From positions 124,001 through 188,000 of the forward strand of contig NZ_BCWM01000004.1 in the NCBI RefSeq assembly GCF_001592205.1: DNA of 64,000 nucleotides. Direction: 5' to 3'. This document shows, piece after piece, positions 43,156 through 52,075 of the stretch. The DNA comes from Brevundimonas vesicularis NBRC 12165 (GTDB lineage Bacteria; Pseudomonadota; Alphaproteobacteria; Caulobacterales; Caulobacteraceae). The notes under the pieces are model-generated. The model saw only the letters and a list, made by a program, of their open reading frames with translations. It did not search any database and had not been told where the DNA came from. The position numbers and the translations under genes are program-made. Position 1 is the stretch's first letter, and the number at the start of each line of letters is the position of its first letter.

Positions 43156-43677
43156 ATGGACCGCCTCACCCTCCGCGTTTCGCCCGATTTGATCCGCCGG
43201 TTCGACGCCGCCGCGGCCGATCAAGGCGGGCGCTCGCGGCTTCTCCGGAGGCTCATGGACGGCGCCGCTCAGGCGGCTCTTCCGGCGCTGGAGGAAGCAC
43301 CGGTGGCGGTGCGGTCGGGCAAGCTGACTCTGCGTCTTGGCGAAGCAGACCTGCGTCTCCTGGAGCGCGAGGCGGCGGCGACGGGCCTGTCGCGAACCCA
43401 GTGGAGCGTGGCGCTCATCCGTCGCCGCCTGCATGATCGGCCGCAGTTCAGCCGGCCCGAAGCTCTGACCCTGATCGAGGTGCGCCGCGAGCTCAGGCGG
43501 ATCGGCGTGAACATCAATCAGATCGCCCGCGCGCTAAACACCGCCGTGATGGACGGTGCGGTGCTGGATCTGGAACTGGCCCAACTCGGCGCTTTCCAGG
43601 CTGAGATCTCGGCCTGGGTCGAGGCGCTCGGCGAGGCCTTCGAGGGCAATCTCGCCTATTGGGCGCCGGCGTCGTGA
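43156..43677 (+). CDS. mobC: MobC-like relaxosome protein
   Basis: 173 residues. N-terminal strand and helix like a ribbon-helix-helix (DRLTLRVSPDLIRRFDAAAAD), a second RHH-like piece (KLTLRLGEADLRLLEREAAATGLSRTQW), and the MobC signature EVRRELRRIGVNINQIARALNTAV. Helps the relaxase open oriT. Its TGA overlaps the relaxase GTG. Confidence 0.85.
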   Translation: MDRLTLRVSPDLIRRFDAAAADQGGRSRLLRRLMDGAAQAALPALEEAPVAVRSGKLTLRLGEADLRLLEREAAATGLSRTQWSVALIRRRLHDRPQFSRPEALTLIEVRRELRRIGVNINQIARALNTAVMDGAVLDLELAQLGAFQAEISAWVEALGEAFEGNLAYWAPAS

Positions 43678-44669
43678 CCGACTTCCGGTCATCGCGCGGT
43701 TTCGAGGAGGTGCTGCGTCCGCCCGTCGAAATCCGGCGCGCCCGGATCACGCCTGCGGTGCTGCGTCCGTCTCGCGGGGACGGCGGCGATCCGTCCGTCC
43801 GGTTCGCGCGGGTGGCTCGCCGCGTACCCGAGGTGATGGTGAAGATCACCGGACGGACCCGGGACAACGCTCATCTGAAGGCGCACCTAGACTACATCAG
43901 CCGTAACGGAGCGCTGGCGCTGGAAGGGCCCGATGGAGAGCGACTGGAAGGCCGTGGGCAGGTGCGAGAACTGGCGCGCGACTGGGCCGAGGAGTTCGCC
44001 CTCGAGCCGGGACGTCGGCGGGATGCGTCGATCACCCTGTCGATCGTGCTGAGCATGCCGTCCGGGACCGACGCCGCCCGTTTGCAGGACGCGGCGCGGG
44101 CCTTTGCGGCCGGGACGTTCGGCGAGCGCTTTCCCTATGTCTTCGCCCTGCATGATGAAGGCCGACATCCGCACGTCCATCTGACGGTGCGAAGATTGGG
44201 GCGGGACGGCGAGCGGTTGAATCCTCGCAAGGCGGACCTGCAGATTTGGCGGGAAGGCTTCGCGCGCGCCCTTAGCGACCGGTCGATCGAGGCCGAGGCG
44301 ACGCCGCGCCGGTCCCGGGGCGTCACTCGCAAGGCCGAGCGCATCCCGGTGCGCAAGATGCGCGAGCGGTTCGCGGCGGGGCAGGGGCCGTTGCCCGAGG
44401 TCCTCGCCGCGGCCTATCGGGCCGCGCTCACAGTAGGCGGTGGCGAAACGCCCTGGCTGGACGCGATCCGGATACGTGAGCTGTCCATCCGGCGCACCCT
44501 TGTGGCCGAGGCCCTTCGTCTGTCGCGATCGGAGCAGCCCAGGGACCGCGCGCTCGCCGCTTTGGTGGAGCGGTTCGTCCGGGAACGGCCGGCCCCGATG
44601 ACGCGAGATCAGGCGCTGCGACAGGGACGGGAGGCCCGGCGCGATGCCGGCCGGACGCGTGACCGATAG
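43674..44669 (+). CDS. Relaxase/mobilization nuclease (VirD2-like MOB-P)
   Basis: 331 residues from a GTG at 43674 that overlaps mobC (GTGA). AHLDYISRNG is the likely catalytic-tyrosine motif I, and YVFALHDEGRHPHVHLTVRRLG holds the H-x-H metal triad of motif III. Nicks oriT and stays bound to the 5' end. Only the relaxase domain is present; the LPD7 domain that often forms the C-terminus of such relaxases is encoded separately at 49686-50261. Confidence 0.88.
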   Translation: MTDFRSSRGFEEVLRPPVEIRRARITPAVLRPSRGDGGDPSVRFARVARRVPEVMVKITGRTRDNAHLKAHLDYISRNGALALEGPDGERLEGRGQVRELARDWAEEFALEPGRRRDASITLSIVLSMPSGTDAARLQDAARAFAAGTFGERFPYVFALHDEGRHPHVHLTVRRLGRDGERLNPRKADLQIWREGFARALSDRSIEAEATPRRSRGVTRKAERIPVRKMRERFAAGQGPLPEVLAAAYRAALTVGGGETPWLDAIRIRELSIRRTLVAEALRLSRSEQPRDRALAALVERFVRERPAPMTRDQALRQGREARRDAGRTRDR

Positions 44670-44705
44670 GTCGGACATTGCAGGCGGGCGCATGGTGTTT
44701 GCGAA

Positions 44706-44735
44706 GTGTCAGAAGCTGACCTATATTTCTGACAC
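44706..44735. promoter_or_regulatory. Inverted-repeat operator of the DUF6088/AbiEii pair
   Basis: GTGTCAGAA (44706-44714) and TTCTGACAC (44727-44735), a perfect 9-bp inverted repeat with 12-bp spacing; centres are 21 bp apart, two helical turns. The antitoxin ATG follows after 10 bp. Position and symmetry fit autoregulation by the antitoxin. Confidence 0.7.
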
Positions 44736-44745
44736 AGAGGTTGTG

Positions 44746-45339
44746 ATGCAAACACTCGCCGATCAAATCATGAAGCGCGCCTCGACGCTGCCGGAAGGCG
44801 CGCCGATCGCCGCCAAGGGGTTGTTGCACCTGGGCAGCCGCGCGGCTGTGGATCAGGCCCTGTCGCGGCTGGTGCGCCGGGGCCGGCTGCTGCGCGCCGG
44901 TCGCGGCGTCTATATGCGCCCGCTGGAAAGCCGGTTCGGCGCTCGTACGCCCTCGATCGAAAAGGTGGTGCGAGCCGTCAGCGAGCAGCGTGGCGAGGTC
45001 GTCGCCTCCAATGGCGCCGCCGCAGCCAACGCCTTGGGCCTGACCACCCAGGTGCCGATCCGCATGGTCTATCTGACCAACGGTAAGAGCCGTATCTTCA
45101 GCGTCGGCAAGCAGACGGTGGAATTCCAGCACGCGCCCGCATGGCAACTGCTCCTGGCCGATCGTCCCGCCGGCGAGGCGGTTCGCGCCCTAGCCTGGCT
45201 CGGGCCGGAGAAGGCCGGAACGGCGCTCGAAACCTTGAAGCGCAAGCTAGGGCCTTCGGCGTTCGGAGAACTGGTGTCCGTCGGACCGCGTCTGCCGACG
45301 TGGTTGGCGCGTTCGGTGAGCCAGGCGGCGCATGTCTGA
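44746..45339 (+). CDS. DUF6088/AbiEi-type antitoxin
   Basis: 197 residues from ATG 44746, chosen because an upstream start (44692) would place coding sequence across the operator. N-terminal winged-helix: QTLADQIMKRASTLPEGAPIAAKGLLHLGSRAAVDQALSRLVRRGRLLRAGRGVY. Then a middle domain with MVYLTNGKSRIFSVGKQTVEF. This is the antitoxin and repressor of type IV toxin-antitoxin pairs. Overlaps the toxin by 8 bp. Confidence 0.85.
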   Translation: MQTLADQIMKRASTLPEGAPIAAKGLLHLGSRAAVDQALSRLVRRGRLLRAGRGVYMRPLESRFGARTPSIEKVVRAVSEQRGEVVASNGAAAANALGLTTQVPIRMVYLTNGKSRIFSVGKQTVEFQHAPAWQLLLADRPAGEAVRALAWLGPEKAGTALETLKRKLGPSAFGELVSVGPRLPTWLARSVSQAAHV

Positions 45340-46348
45340 CGTCTTCCTGCAGTTGTCCGCCGAGGACCGGATCGAGGCGCTTGCGACGGCGGCGGCCGAG
45401 TCCGGCCGTCCCGCGCATCTGCTGGAGAAAGACGTCTGGGTCGTGTGGGCGCTTCGGGCTCTGTTCGACGCGCCGTTGGGCGAGGCGCTGGTCTTCAAGG
45501 GCGGCACGTCCCTGTCCAAGGCCTATGACGTCATCCAGCGCTTCTCTGAAGACATCGACCTGACCTATGACATCCGCCGGCTCCTTCCGGACCTGGCCGA
45601 CGCGCCCGAAGACCCCGTGCCGGCGACCCGCGCCGAGGAGCGGCGTTGGTCGCGCGACGTTCACCGGCTGTTGCCGCTCTGGGTCGAGGGCGAGGTCCGG
45701 CCGGTGCTCGAGGCGCGCCTGGCCGCCGACGGAGTCGCCGCCGAGGTGCGGATCGAGGGCGCCAAGGCCTTCGTGGACTACGCCCCGACCAGCACCGGCA
45801 CGGGCTATGTCTCGCCCAGCGTGATGCTCGAGTTCGGGGCTCGTGCGACCGGCGAACCGAGCGCGCCGCGTCCGGTGGTCTGCGATGCGGCCGCCCATCT
45901 GCAGGGCGTGACGTTCCCGATCGCCACGCCCCGGGTGATGGCCGCCGAACGAACCTTCTGGGAGAAGGCCACGGCGGCCCATGTCTATTGCGTTCAGGGT
46001 CGCCTGCGCGGGGATCGCTTCTCGCGTCACTGGCACGATCTGGCCCGTCTGGACGCCGCCGGTTTTGCGGGGACGGCGATCACCGATCGCGCGGTGGCCG
46101 AGGCGGTCGCGCGGCATAAGGCGATGTTTTTCCGCGAGACCGCCGACGGGGCGGAGATCGACTACGGTCGGGCGGTCGCCGGCGGTCTTCAGTTGAAGCC
46201 GGAGGGAGCATCCCTGGAGGCTTTGGGCGAGGACTATCGTCGGATGGTCGAGGACGGTCTGCTCGAGGCGGACGCCGAACCGTTCGAGGCCTTGATGGAG
46301 ACCTGTGCGGATCTCGCCCGGCGAGCCAACGCCGGGGCTGTCGCCTGA
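45332..46348 (+). CDS. abiEii: AbiEii-type nucleotidyltransferase toxin
   Basis: 338 residues. The toxin motifs are intact: LVFKGGTSLSKAYDVIQRFSEDIDLTYD (K-G-G-T-x-L, then E-D-I-D-L), plus RTFWEKATAAHVYC and SRHWHDLARLD (H-x-x-D-L). AbiEii/MenT-like enzymes add nucleotides to tRNA and stop growth. With the gene before it, an element-stabilising and possibly phage-abortive module. Confidence 0.9.
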   Translation: MSDVFLQLSAEDRIEALATAAAESGRPAHLLEKDVWVVWALRALFDAPLGEALVFKGGTSLSKAYDVIQRFSEDIDLTYDIRRLLPDLADAPEDPVPATRAEERRWSRDVHRLLPLWVEGEVRPVLEARLAADGVAAEVRIEGAKAFVDYAPTSTGTGYVSPSVMLEFGARATGEPSAPRPVVCDAAAHLQGVTFPIATPRVMAAERTFWEKATAAHVYCVQGRLRGDRFSRHWHDLARLDAAGFAGTAITDRAVAEAVARHKAMFFRETADGAEIDYGRAVAGGLQLKPEGASLEALGEDYRRMVEDGLLEADAEPFEALMETCADLARRANAGAVA

Positions 46349-46423
46349 CCTGAATGCAAGCGGTGGTTTGGCCGGACTGATCGGACCCTTACGCGACGGC
46401 GTCCCGGGCCCTATCTGATCGCG

Positions 46424-47632
46424 ATGGCCAAATCCCGCGTGTCCCTCTCTGCCTTGCGTAGCCCGCTCGCGTCGCTATCCCCGGCGGGGTTCATTTTGGC
46501 GCTGCCGACAGGCGCGCTGGCGCCGGAAGAGATGGACAAGCTTTGCGGTTTGCTGCTCCGATCGGGCGATCTCTTCTCCAAAACTCCGAACTTGGCGCGC
46601 CAGTCCCGACGCGATGCCTTTGCCGCCGACATCGTTGCGCACGTCACGACGACGACGGGCCAAACCGAAGGGCAGCGCCTGGCGGCGGTCTTCGCGGTGC
46701 ATCGGGAAATCGAGGCCGGTTACCACAGCCTGGGCGGACATCTGGCCGCCTTGCCGGTCCGGTCCCGTTCGCCCGAAGACCAGGCGGCCATCGCCCTGGC
46801 CCTGATTGCGGTTCGGTCAGAGGGCCTTCACACAGAGGCGGACGCGGCCCTTGCCCGCATGACGGCGCTGAATCTCGGCAACGAAATTCGGGGCCTGGAT
46901 TCTGATGGTCAGCCGTATTCCATCGACGGCGTGACCGGGGCGTTGTTGAGCGGTCTCCGCATCACCCTGACCATGCTGGCGTACGAGCGCCACTGGTTTG
47001 ACAAGGCCGGCGTCGCGGTTTTCCCGGCATCGTTGGATCTCCAGGCCGCACAGCCCCAGGACGGACACGGCTGCGAGATCATGGCCGCCTTCTGGCGGCG
47101 CTGGGAACGGGTGGAGGAACGTCGGCGATTCTGGGGCGGGGACTGGACGCTGACGTCAGGTCCGACAGATCCGCGCACGGCGAAAGAGGGCGAGGCGTCC
47201 GCGCCGCCGCCCGGGCCGTCGGAGGTGCTGCAGTATCATGCGACCGAAGAGGAGGTTCTCGACTGGATCGCCAATGAACGGGCCAAAGAGGTCGCAATCC
47301 AGAGCTTCGCAAAGACCATTTTGGCTAGCTTCGGCGCGGGGCCGTGTCGGAGTCCGGCGCCTGGCTCACCCGTTCCGCTGGCGCCGCTGGCGGCGCTGCG
47401 AGCCCCCGAGATCGTGGGCGCCGGCTACCTCGCAACGGTGCTTGGCCAGAACATTTTTCAGGACGTCCGACGCTTTGCGGGGCTCAGGCTGGTCGAATGG
47501 TTGCGGGGCTATGCAGCGCTGGGGTTTTTCGCGGAAGAGGCGCTGTCGGCCAGGACGGGGTGGATCGGTGGGTGGTTCGGTTCGCGCCGGGCGATCTGGA
47601 GGCAAGACTGGGGACCGTTGGGTTGGATCTAG
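46424..47632 (+). CDS. N-terminal part of a frameshifted large protein
   Basis: 402 codons, ending in WRQDWGPLGWI. No known domain; helical, with long blocks such as DGVTGALLSGLRITLTMLAYERHWFDKAGV and YHATEEEVLDWIANERAKEVAIQSFAKTILASF. Up to about SARTGWIGGW it is a normal GC-biased coding frame. After that the good coding frame continues one base back (C-terminal piece from 47560). The two parts together would make about 720 residues. Read as one gene broken by a one-base loss, or a sequence error. Confidence 0.65.
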   Translation: MAKSRVSLSALRSPLASLSPAGFILALPTGALAPEEMDKLCGLLLRSGDLFSKTPNLARQSRRDAFAADIVAHVTTTTGQTEGQRLAAVFAVHREIEAGYHSLGGHLAALPVRSRSPEDQAAIALALIAVRSEGLHTEADAALARMTALNLGNEIRGLDSDGQPYSIDGVTGALLSGLRITLTMLAYERHWFDKAGVAVFPASLDLQAAQPQDGHGCEIMAAFWRRWERVEERRRFWGGDWTLTSGPTDPRTAKEGEASAPPPGPSEVLQYHATEEEVLDWIANERAKEVAIQSFAKTILASFGAGPCRSPAPGSPVPLAPLAALRAPEIVGAGYLATVLGQNIFQDVRRFAGLRLVEWLRGYAALGFFAEEALSARTGWIGGWFGSRRAIWRQDWGPLGWI

Positions 47633-48603
47633 CGACCGCTGAGGCCTTCGTCGCCCACGCCAGCTTGCACAAGCGCAGCGGCGACCTGTTCGATACGCCC
47701 TTGGTCCGCCTCGATGACGGCGGATTTTTCCTCATCTCTGCCGCATCGTTCAACGCGGACCCGGGCAAGACCACGCTCTCTCGACTGAATGCGATGGGCG
47801 CCGCGCCCCAGGACAAGGGCACCGTTTTTGAGCAGGCCGTGCACGACCTGTTTGTCGCGCAGGGGCTGAAGCCGTTCACAATCGACACCACTCGGGACGG
47901 CGAAGATTATGAGCTCGATGTCCTGGTGCCGTGGGGCGACAGACTTTTCGTCTTCGAGTGCAAGAACCGGGGGCTGTCCGACGGCAATCCCATGGCCGGG
48001 TACTGTTTCGGCGAACAACTCGACGATTTCGTCAGCCAGATCGAACGTCAGATCGGCGGCTTGCGACGCCATCCGGATATGGCGCTTGCCGCCGGCGGCA
48101 TTGATATCGCGGACTACACGATCGTCCCCTGCATTCTGTTCAGTGAGCCGTTCGCACTCCCCGAGGGCCGCGATGGCGTGAAAATCTGCGACTGGTCGAG
48201 CCTGACGCGCTTCTTCCAGGAACGTCACGTCTTTCGTCTTCACCCCTATGAGTTGGCTCCCAACCAGAGGGCCGTTCACCGCGTCGCCCTGTATGATCAG
48301 TGGGGCGCGACGGCGCCGACGGCGACCAGCCTGACGGATAGTCTGGATAAGGCCGTGCAGGTCCAGGTCATGCTCTCCCGTCTGGACCCCCGGGACGAGA
48401 CCTTTCCTCTCAGCAACACGCGCATTGTTCATGCCGTCGAATTCTCAAAGGGCGACGAGAATCTCGATGAGTTGTCCACGGTCCTTGGCTTTGACCCGAA
48501 CTGGGTTCGCGCCGAGGCGAAGCGCGGCGTCGCTGAGGTGAAGAAAATCCGGAAGGCGTTGAAGACGACCAAACCGCCGTCGAAATCCAAACGCAAACGC
48601 TGA
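47560..48603 (+). CDS. C-terminal part of the frameshifted protein, PD-(D/E)XK nuclease-like
   Basis: About 347 codons in the -1 frame relative to the N-terminal piece; first sensible residues VVRFAPGDLEARLGTVGLD. It holds a nuclease-type core: KGTVFEQAVHDLFVAQGL, DYELDVLVPWGDRLFVFECKNRGL, with Asp in L-D-V-L and E-C-K as the D...E-x-K site. Then DDFVSQIERQIGGL. The basic tail ends KPPSKSKRKR. Suggests a DNA- or RNA-cutting enzyme, perhaps a defence protein. A GTG at 47560 or 47572 could start this part on its own. Confidence 0.6.
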   Translation: MDRWVVRFAPGDLEARLGTVGLDLATAEAFVAHASLHKRSGDLFDTPLVRLDDGGFFLISAASFNADPGKTTLSRLNAMGAAPQDKGTVFEQAVHDLFVAQGLKPFTIDTTRDGEDYELDVLVPWGDRLFVFECKNRGLSDGNPMAGYCFGEQLDDFVSQIERQIGGLRRHPDMALAAGGIDIADYTIVPCILFSEPFALPEGRDGVKICDWSSLTRFFQERHVFRLHPYELAPNQRAVHRVALYDQWGATAPTATSLTDSLDKAVQVQVMLSRLDPRDETFPLSNTRIVHAVEFSKGDENLDELSTVLGFDPNWVRAEAKRGVAEVKKIRKALKTTKPPSKSKRKR

Positions 48604-48627
48604 AGGGCTGGCTGCTGAACCTGCCCG

Positions 48628-49356
48628 TCAGAGGGGTCCGTCGGAATGCTCCGTGCCGCCGCGTTGGACGATGGTCAGGACGCCCGCCGGCAGCGGCCGC
48701 TGAAGGGCCTTGGCCTCGTCCCAAGGCGCCCGCATCCAGACGTCGCGCTCCTCCGCTGTCCGCAGGATCACCGGCATCGCCTTGGGATGAAACGGCGCCA
48801 CATCGGCGTTCGCGTCCGTCGTCAGGAAGCCATAGGTGTCCAGCTCTTCCCACCCCTTGCTGATCATCCGAACGCAGGCGTGCTGGGTCCAGACGCCGGC
48901 GAAGAAAGCGAGCGGCAGGTCTTCGCCGAGGGCGTACCAGACGCTGTCGCCGCGGTTGACCTGGTCGGGTTCATTGAAGGCGGTGAAGGGGACCAGACAT
49001 CGGTTCTCCGGAGCGAGCCAGGGCCACCAGTGCCGGCTCTCGGTGCGGCGAATATTCGTGGTGCCCTTGTCGGGTTCCATCCGCAGCAGTTCTTCAAAGT
49101 CGAACGGCTTGCCCTTGGCCCTCAGCTTGTCGGCCCGCTTGGTGGCCGCCTCGAACAGCGCCTTCCGACTGCTCGGCATGCCCCACCGAGCCCGGGCGAG
49201 CAGGAGCGACCCGTCAGCCTGACCGCGCAGGATCGGCCCCGAATAGTCGGGAAAGACCGCCGGCATCGGGCCGAAATTGCCGATGTCCTTGGTCATGGCC
49301 GCGACCATCTGAAGGATGGCCGAGATGTGTTTGGACAGGCTGTAGAGGTTGCACAT
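48628..49356 (-). CDS. SRAP/YedK-family protein (HMCES-like)
   Basis: 242 residues beginning M-C-N-L-Y-S; Cys2 forms a thiazolidine crosslink with abasic sites in ssDNA after Met removal. Further SRAP blocks: [30 protein letters not shown] (active Glu region) and [12 protein letters not shown] (active His). Protects ssDNA abasic sites. Useful for an element that moves as ssDNA. Confidence 0.92.
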   Translation of the reverse strand: MCNLYSLSKHISAILQMVAAMTKDIGNFGPMPAVFPDYSGPILRGQADGSLLLARARWGMPSSRKALFEAATKRADKLRAKGKPFDFEELLRMEPDKGTTNIRRTESRHWWPWLAPENRCLVPFTAFNEPDQVNRGDSVWYALGEDLPLAFFAGVWTQHACVRMISKGWEELDTYGFLTTDANADVAPFHPKAMPVILRTAEERDVWMRAPWDEAKALQRPLPAGVLTIVQRGGTEHSDGPL

Positions 49357-49409
49357 GCCACCAGCGTGGCACAGTCACGACCGATCGCAAACGCGCGCGG
49401 CCAAGGCCT

Positions 49410-49613
49410 TCAGGGCTGATCGACCCGTTCGACCGCCACCCAATAGCCCTTGCGTTTTTCCACGATGAACCAGGCCGTCGGTTCGTCGAAATGAGGCATG
49501 TGGCCGTCCCTGAACCAGATCCAGGGTCGCGATCGGGAACCGGGCCGCACGAAGTAGGACCGGCGCGGCCCCGCTGTTTGCCACTCGACCAGGACTTTCT
49601 TTCGAACAGGCAT
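49410..49613 (-). CDS. Small conserved hypothetical protein (paralogue of 20190-20390)
   Basis: 67 residues from ATG 49613. Shares YFVRPGSRSRPWIWFRDG exactly with the 20.2-kb copy and VEKR-x-G-x-WVAVERVD near the end. Basic and Trp-rich. Sits 53 bp beyond the SRAP start, same strand. Unknown function. Confidence 0.6.
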   Translation of the reverse strand: MPVRKKVLVEWQTAGPRRSYFVRPGSRSRPWIWFRDGHMPHFDEPTAWFIVEKRKGYWVAVERVDQP

Positions 49614-49685
49614 TGCAAGAACATAGCGCGAACTTATGGCCCGATCAATTGGCACTGTCTGATCATCAACAGATCCGAGGTTCGG

Positions 49686-50261
49686 TTACCGGGTTCGGGT
49701 TCGCTGCTCGCGGACCTGCTCCGGTTGAGGAGTCCGGTCCGCAGCCCGGGTCAGAGCGCGGGCCATCAGCCGCGCTTGGGCGGCCGGATCGGCGATGAGC
49801 GCGCGCACCACGACGGCGGCGCGGTCGAGCCGCGCGCCGAGGTCCGGGGAGGCTTGGGGATGTGGCTCGCCGGCGGCCTGCCGATCCCGCTCTCGCGGTC
49901 GATGGCCCTGCACCTCCAGCCCCAGGGCTTGGGCCTGGATCCACACCTCGCGCCGGAAGGCCGGATCGCCGGACACCCGAACCTGGTCCCAGCCGCGGTG
50001 GCGGGCGATCTTGAGCATATCGACGACCGCGTCCGGATAGGCCTGACTGGAGACGAGCGAGCCGCCGCGGTCGCGGAACGTCGGCTCGGACGCGCGATGA
50101 TCGCGGAAGAAGCGTTCCGGTCGGCCCCGCAGGTCGCGCTCGACCAGATAGCGATCGAGCACCGCCTCGTGCACATCGCCCTTGGCGGTCGAACGCCGCG
50201 ACCCGGTCGCACTTGATGCGGGGGCGAGGCGGTTGGACGGGGCGTCGTCGGGCGTCTTCAT
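49686..50261 (-). CDS. Stand-alone LPD7-domain protein
   Basis: 191 residues. Middle part FRDRGGSLVSSQAYPDAVVDMLKIARHRGWDQVRVSGDPAFRREVWIQAQALGLEVQGHRP is the large polyvalent protein domain 7 found at the C-terminus of many relaxases. Here it is a separate gene, with ATG overlapping the virD4 stop (ATGA), so it is the last gene of the T4SS operon. May link relaxosome and coupling protein (inference). A disordered Gln/Arg tail ends the protein. Confidence 0.8.
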   Translation of the reverse strand: MKTPDDAPSNRLAPASSATGSRRSTAKGDVHEAVLDRYLVERDLRGRPERFFRDHRASEPTFRDRGGSLVSSQAYPDAVVDMLKIARHRGWDQVRVSGDPAFRREVWIQAQALGLEVQGHRPRERDRQAAGEPHPQASPDLGARLDRAAVVVRALIADPAAQARLMARALTRAADRTPQPEQVREQRTRTR

Positions 50262-52075
50262 GGCTCGCGTTCCAGCACGGCCGTATCGACGACCCGATCC
50301 AGCCAGGCGCCGACGGCGCTCTCATCCGCTCCGGCGGGAGGCGGCGGCAGGCCTTCGGCGGCGAAGGCCCGGGCGATGACGTCGAAATCCATCGGATCCT
50401 CCTCCGGAACAGGGGGCGATGTCGGCGCGGCGACCGGCGCCAGGTCGGGGGCGGGCCGCAGTCGGCGCTGGAAGACGCGCTCCCGGAAGTAGGCAATCTT
50501 CCGGCCCCGCACCGGCGGCAGGCCGGCCTTCAACACGATCAGGGCCGATTGCGGGAGCTGCATCAGCTCCTGTGGCAGCATCAGCGCCCGGCGCTGGTCG
50601 GACACGGTCGTGCTGCGACGACCCTGGCTCAGTCCCGTCGGTCGGCTGCGGCTGCGGCCGTCCGTCGTATAGGCGCCCAGCCGATCGCTGAGCTCCTGGG
50701 CGACCTTCAGCTCCTTGGGCGCGAAGACGATCTCGACCCCGCAGTTGGTCATCACCTCCTCGGCCACGTCCGGACCGTAGATGGCCCTCAGCTGGGACGG
50801 GCTCTGAAGCACCGCGAGCAGCCGCAGATCGTAGCCGGCGACCCAGGCGAAGGCGTGGGCCAGCACCGGCGCGGGCCCGAGACGGGCAAACTCGTCGAGC
50901 ACAATCAGGGCGGGTCGGTCGGCGGGGCCGGGCAGGGCGCGGCTGTTCAGGTCGACCAACTGCTGGAAGAGCAGCGCATAGAGCGGCTGGATCCGCAGCA
51001 TATTGTCCGGGGTGGCGCCCAGATAGAGGGAGAGCCGGCCGCCGCGCAGGTCGCGCAGGTCGAAATCCGAGGCGGAGGTGGCGGCGTCGACCCGGGGATT
51101 GAGCCAGAGCCCCATCCGGGTGGTGATCGACTGGCGCACCGAGGCGAAGGTGTTCTCGCTGGAGCTGGTGAAGTCGGTGAGCGCCGCCACGACCGGACCA
51201 GGCAGGGGGCGGCCCTCTTGTTCCCGGGCCGCGACGATCCGGGGCAGGCGGGCGCGGGCGTCCCCGGCGGTCAACTGGCGGAAGATCTCGCCCAGGGTGA
51301 AGGGCCGTTCGGGCGTGGCCGCGACATAGCCGCCGACGCCGATGAACCCCGTTCTGGCCGCCTCCGCCCAGAAGGGATCGGCCCGGTCGTGGACCGGGAA
51401 CAGCATCACCGCCATGCGCTGCAGCTCGTCCAGCACCGCGATGGGGTCCGTGCGATCGACATGGCCGAGCGGATTGAACCGCGCCGTGCGACCATCCCGC
51501 GCCAGAGGATCGAACAGATGCACAGTCTGGCCGGCCTCGGCGCGATAGCCCCCCGTGGCGAGGAAATTCTCGCGCTTGATGTCCAGCACGACTACGGAGT
51601 CCGACCACGCTAGGAGGTTGGGGATGACCACGCCGACCCCCTTGCCGGTGCGGGTGGGCGCGTAGAGCATGACGTGCTCGGGCCCGTCGGCGATGAGGAA
51701 GCCGCCGTCGGCCCGGCCCAGGATGACGCCGCGGTCGGCCCGCAGACCCGCGCGCCGCTGTTCCGATCCCGAGGCCCAGCGGGCGGCGCCGTGCAAGGGC
51801 CGGCGTCGGGAGAGCAGGATCGCCGCGACGAGAACCCCGCCGAGCAGAACCGACACCGAGACGCCGACGGTCAGCCAGCGCCGCACCTCCGGGTCCTGGC
51901 GATAGTACCAGAACCAGCCGGGGACGCGGGCGGGATCGATGGCGCCGGAGAATTGGCCCAGACCGACAAGAGCGATGAGGGCGGCTAGGATGGCCAGCAG
52001 GGTCACGGCGGCCAGGCTGCCGACGGCGAAAGCCGCCGCCCTAGCCCCCGGGCTGGCGCTTGCGATCCGGGTCAT
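50258..52075 (-). CDS. virD4: VirD4/TraG type IV coupling protein
   Basis: 605 residues. Two membrane helices near the start (AAAFAVGSLAAVTLLAILAALIALVG and LTVGVSVSVLLGGVLVAAILL), Walker A in YAPTRTGKGVGVVIPNLL, Walker B LIVLDEFARLGPAP, then ILRIQPLYALLFQQLV and VAEEVMTNCGVEIVFAP. Brings the relaxosome to the secretion channel. Overlaps virB11 by 35 bp. Confidence 0.93.
   Translation of the reverse strand: MTRIASASPGARAAAFAVGSLAAVTLLAILAALIALVGLGQFSGAIDPARVPGWFWYYRQDPEVRRWLTVGVSVSVLLGGVLVAAILLSRRRPLHGAARWASGSEQRRAGLRADRGVILGRADGGFLIADGPEHVMLYAPTRTGKGVGVVIPNLLAWSDSVVVLDIKRENFLATGGYRAEAGQTVHLFDPLARDGRTARFNPLGHVDRTDPIAVLDELQRMAVMLFPVHDRADPFWAEAARTGFIGVGGYVAATPERPFTLGEIFRQLTAGDARARLPRIVAAREQEGRPLPGPVVAALTDFTSSSENTFASVRQSITTRMGLWLNPRVDAATSASDFDLRDLRGGRLSLYLGATPDNMLRIQPLYALLFQQLVDLNSRALPGPADRPALIVLDEFARLGPAPVLAHAFAWVAGYDLRLLAVLQSPSQLRAIYGPDVAEEVMTNCGVEIVFAPKELKVAQELSDRLGAYTTDGRSRSRPTGLSQGRRSTTVSDQRRALMLPQELMQLPQSALIVLKAGLPPVRGRKIAYFRERVFQRRLRPAPDLAPVAAPTSPPVPEEDPMDFDVIARAFAAEGLPPPPAGADESAVGAWLDRVVDTAVLEREP

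Noticed and set aside
47522..47530. Programmed -1 frameshift at GGGTTTTTC
   Set aside because: Codon phase does not give an X-XXY-YYZ heptamer, and the good protein continues in the first frame for another 30 bases or so; treated as mutation or error.
50213..51613. 466-codon plus-strand frame over virD4
   Set aside because: Antisense to Walker A and B motifs of VirD4; no domain.
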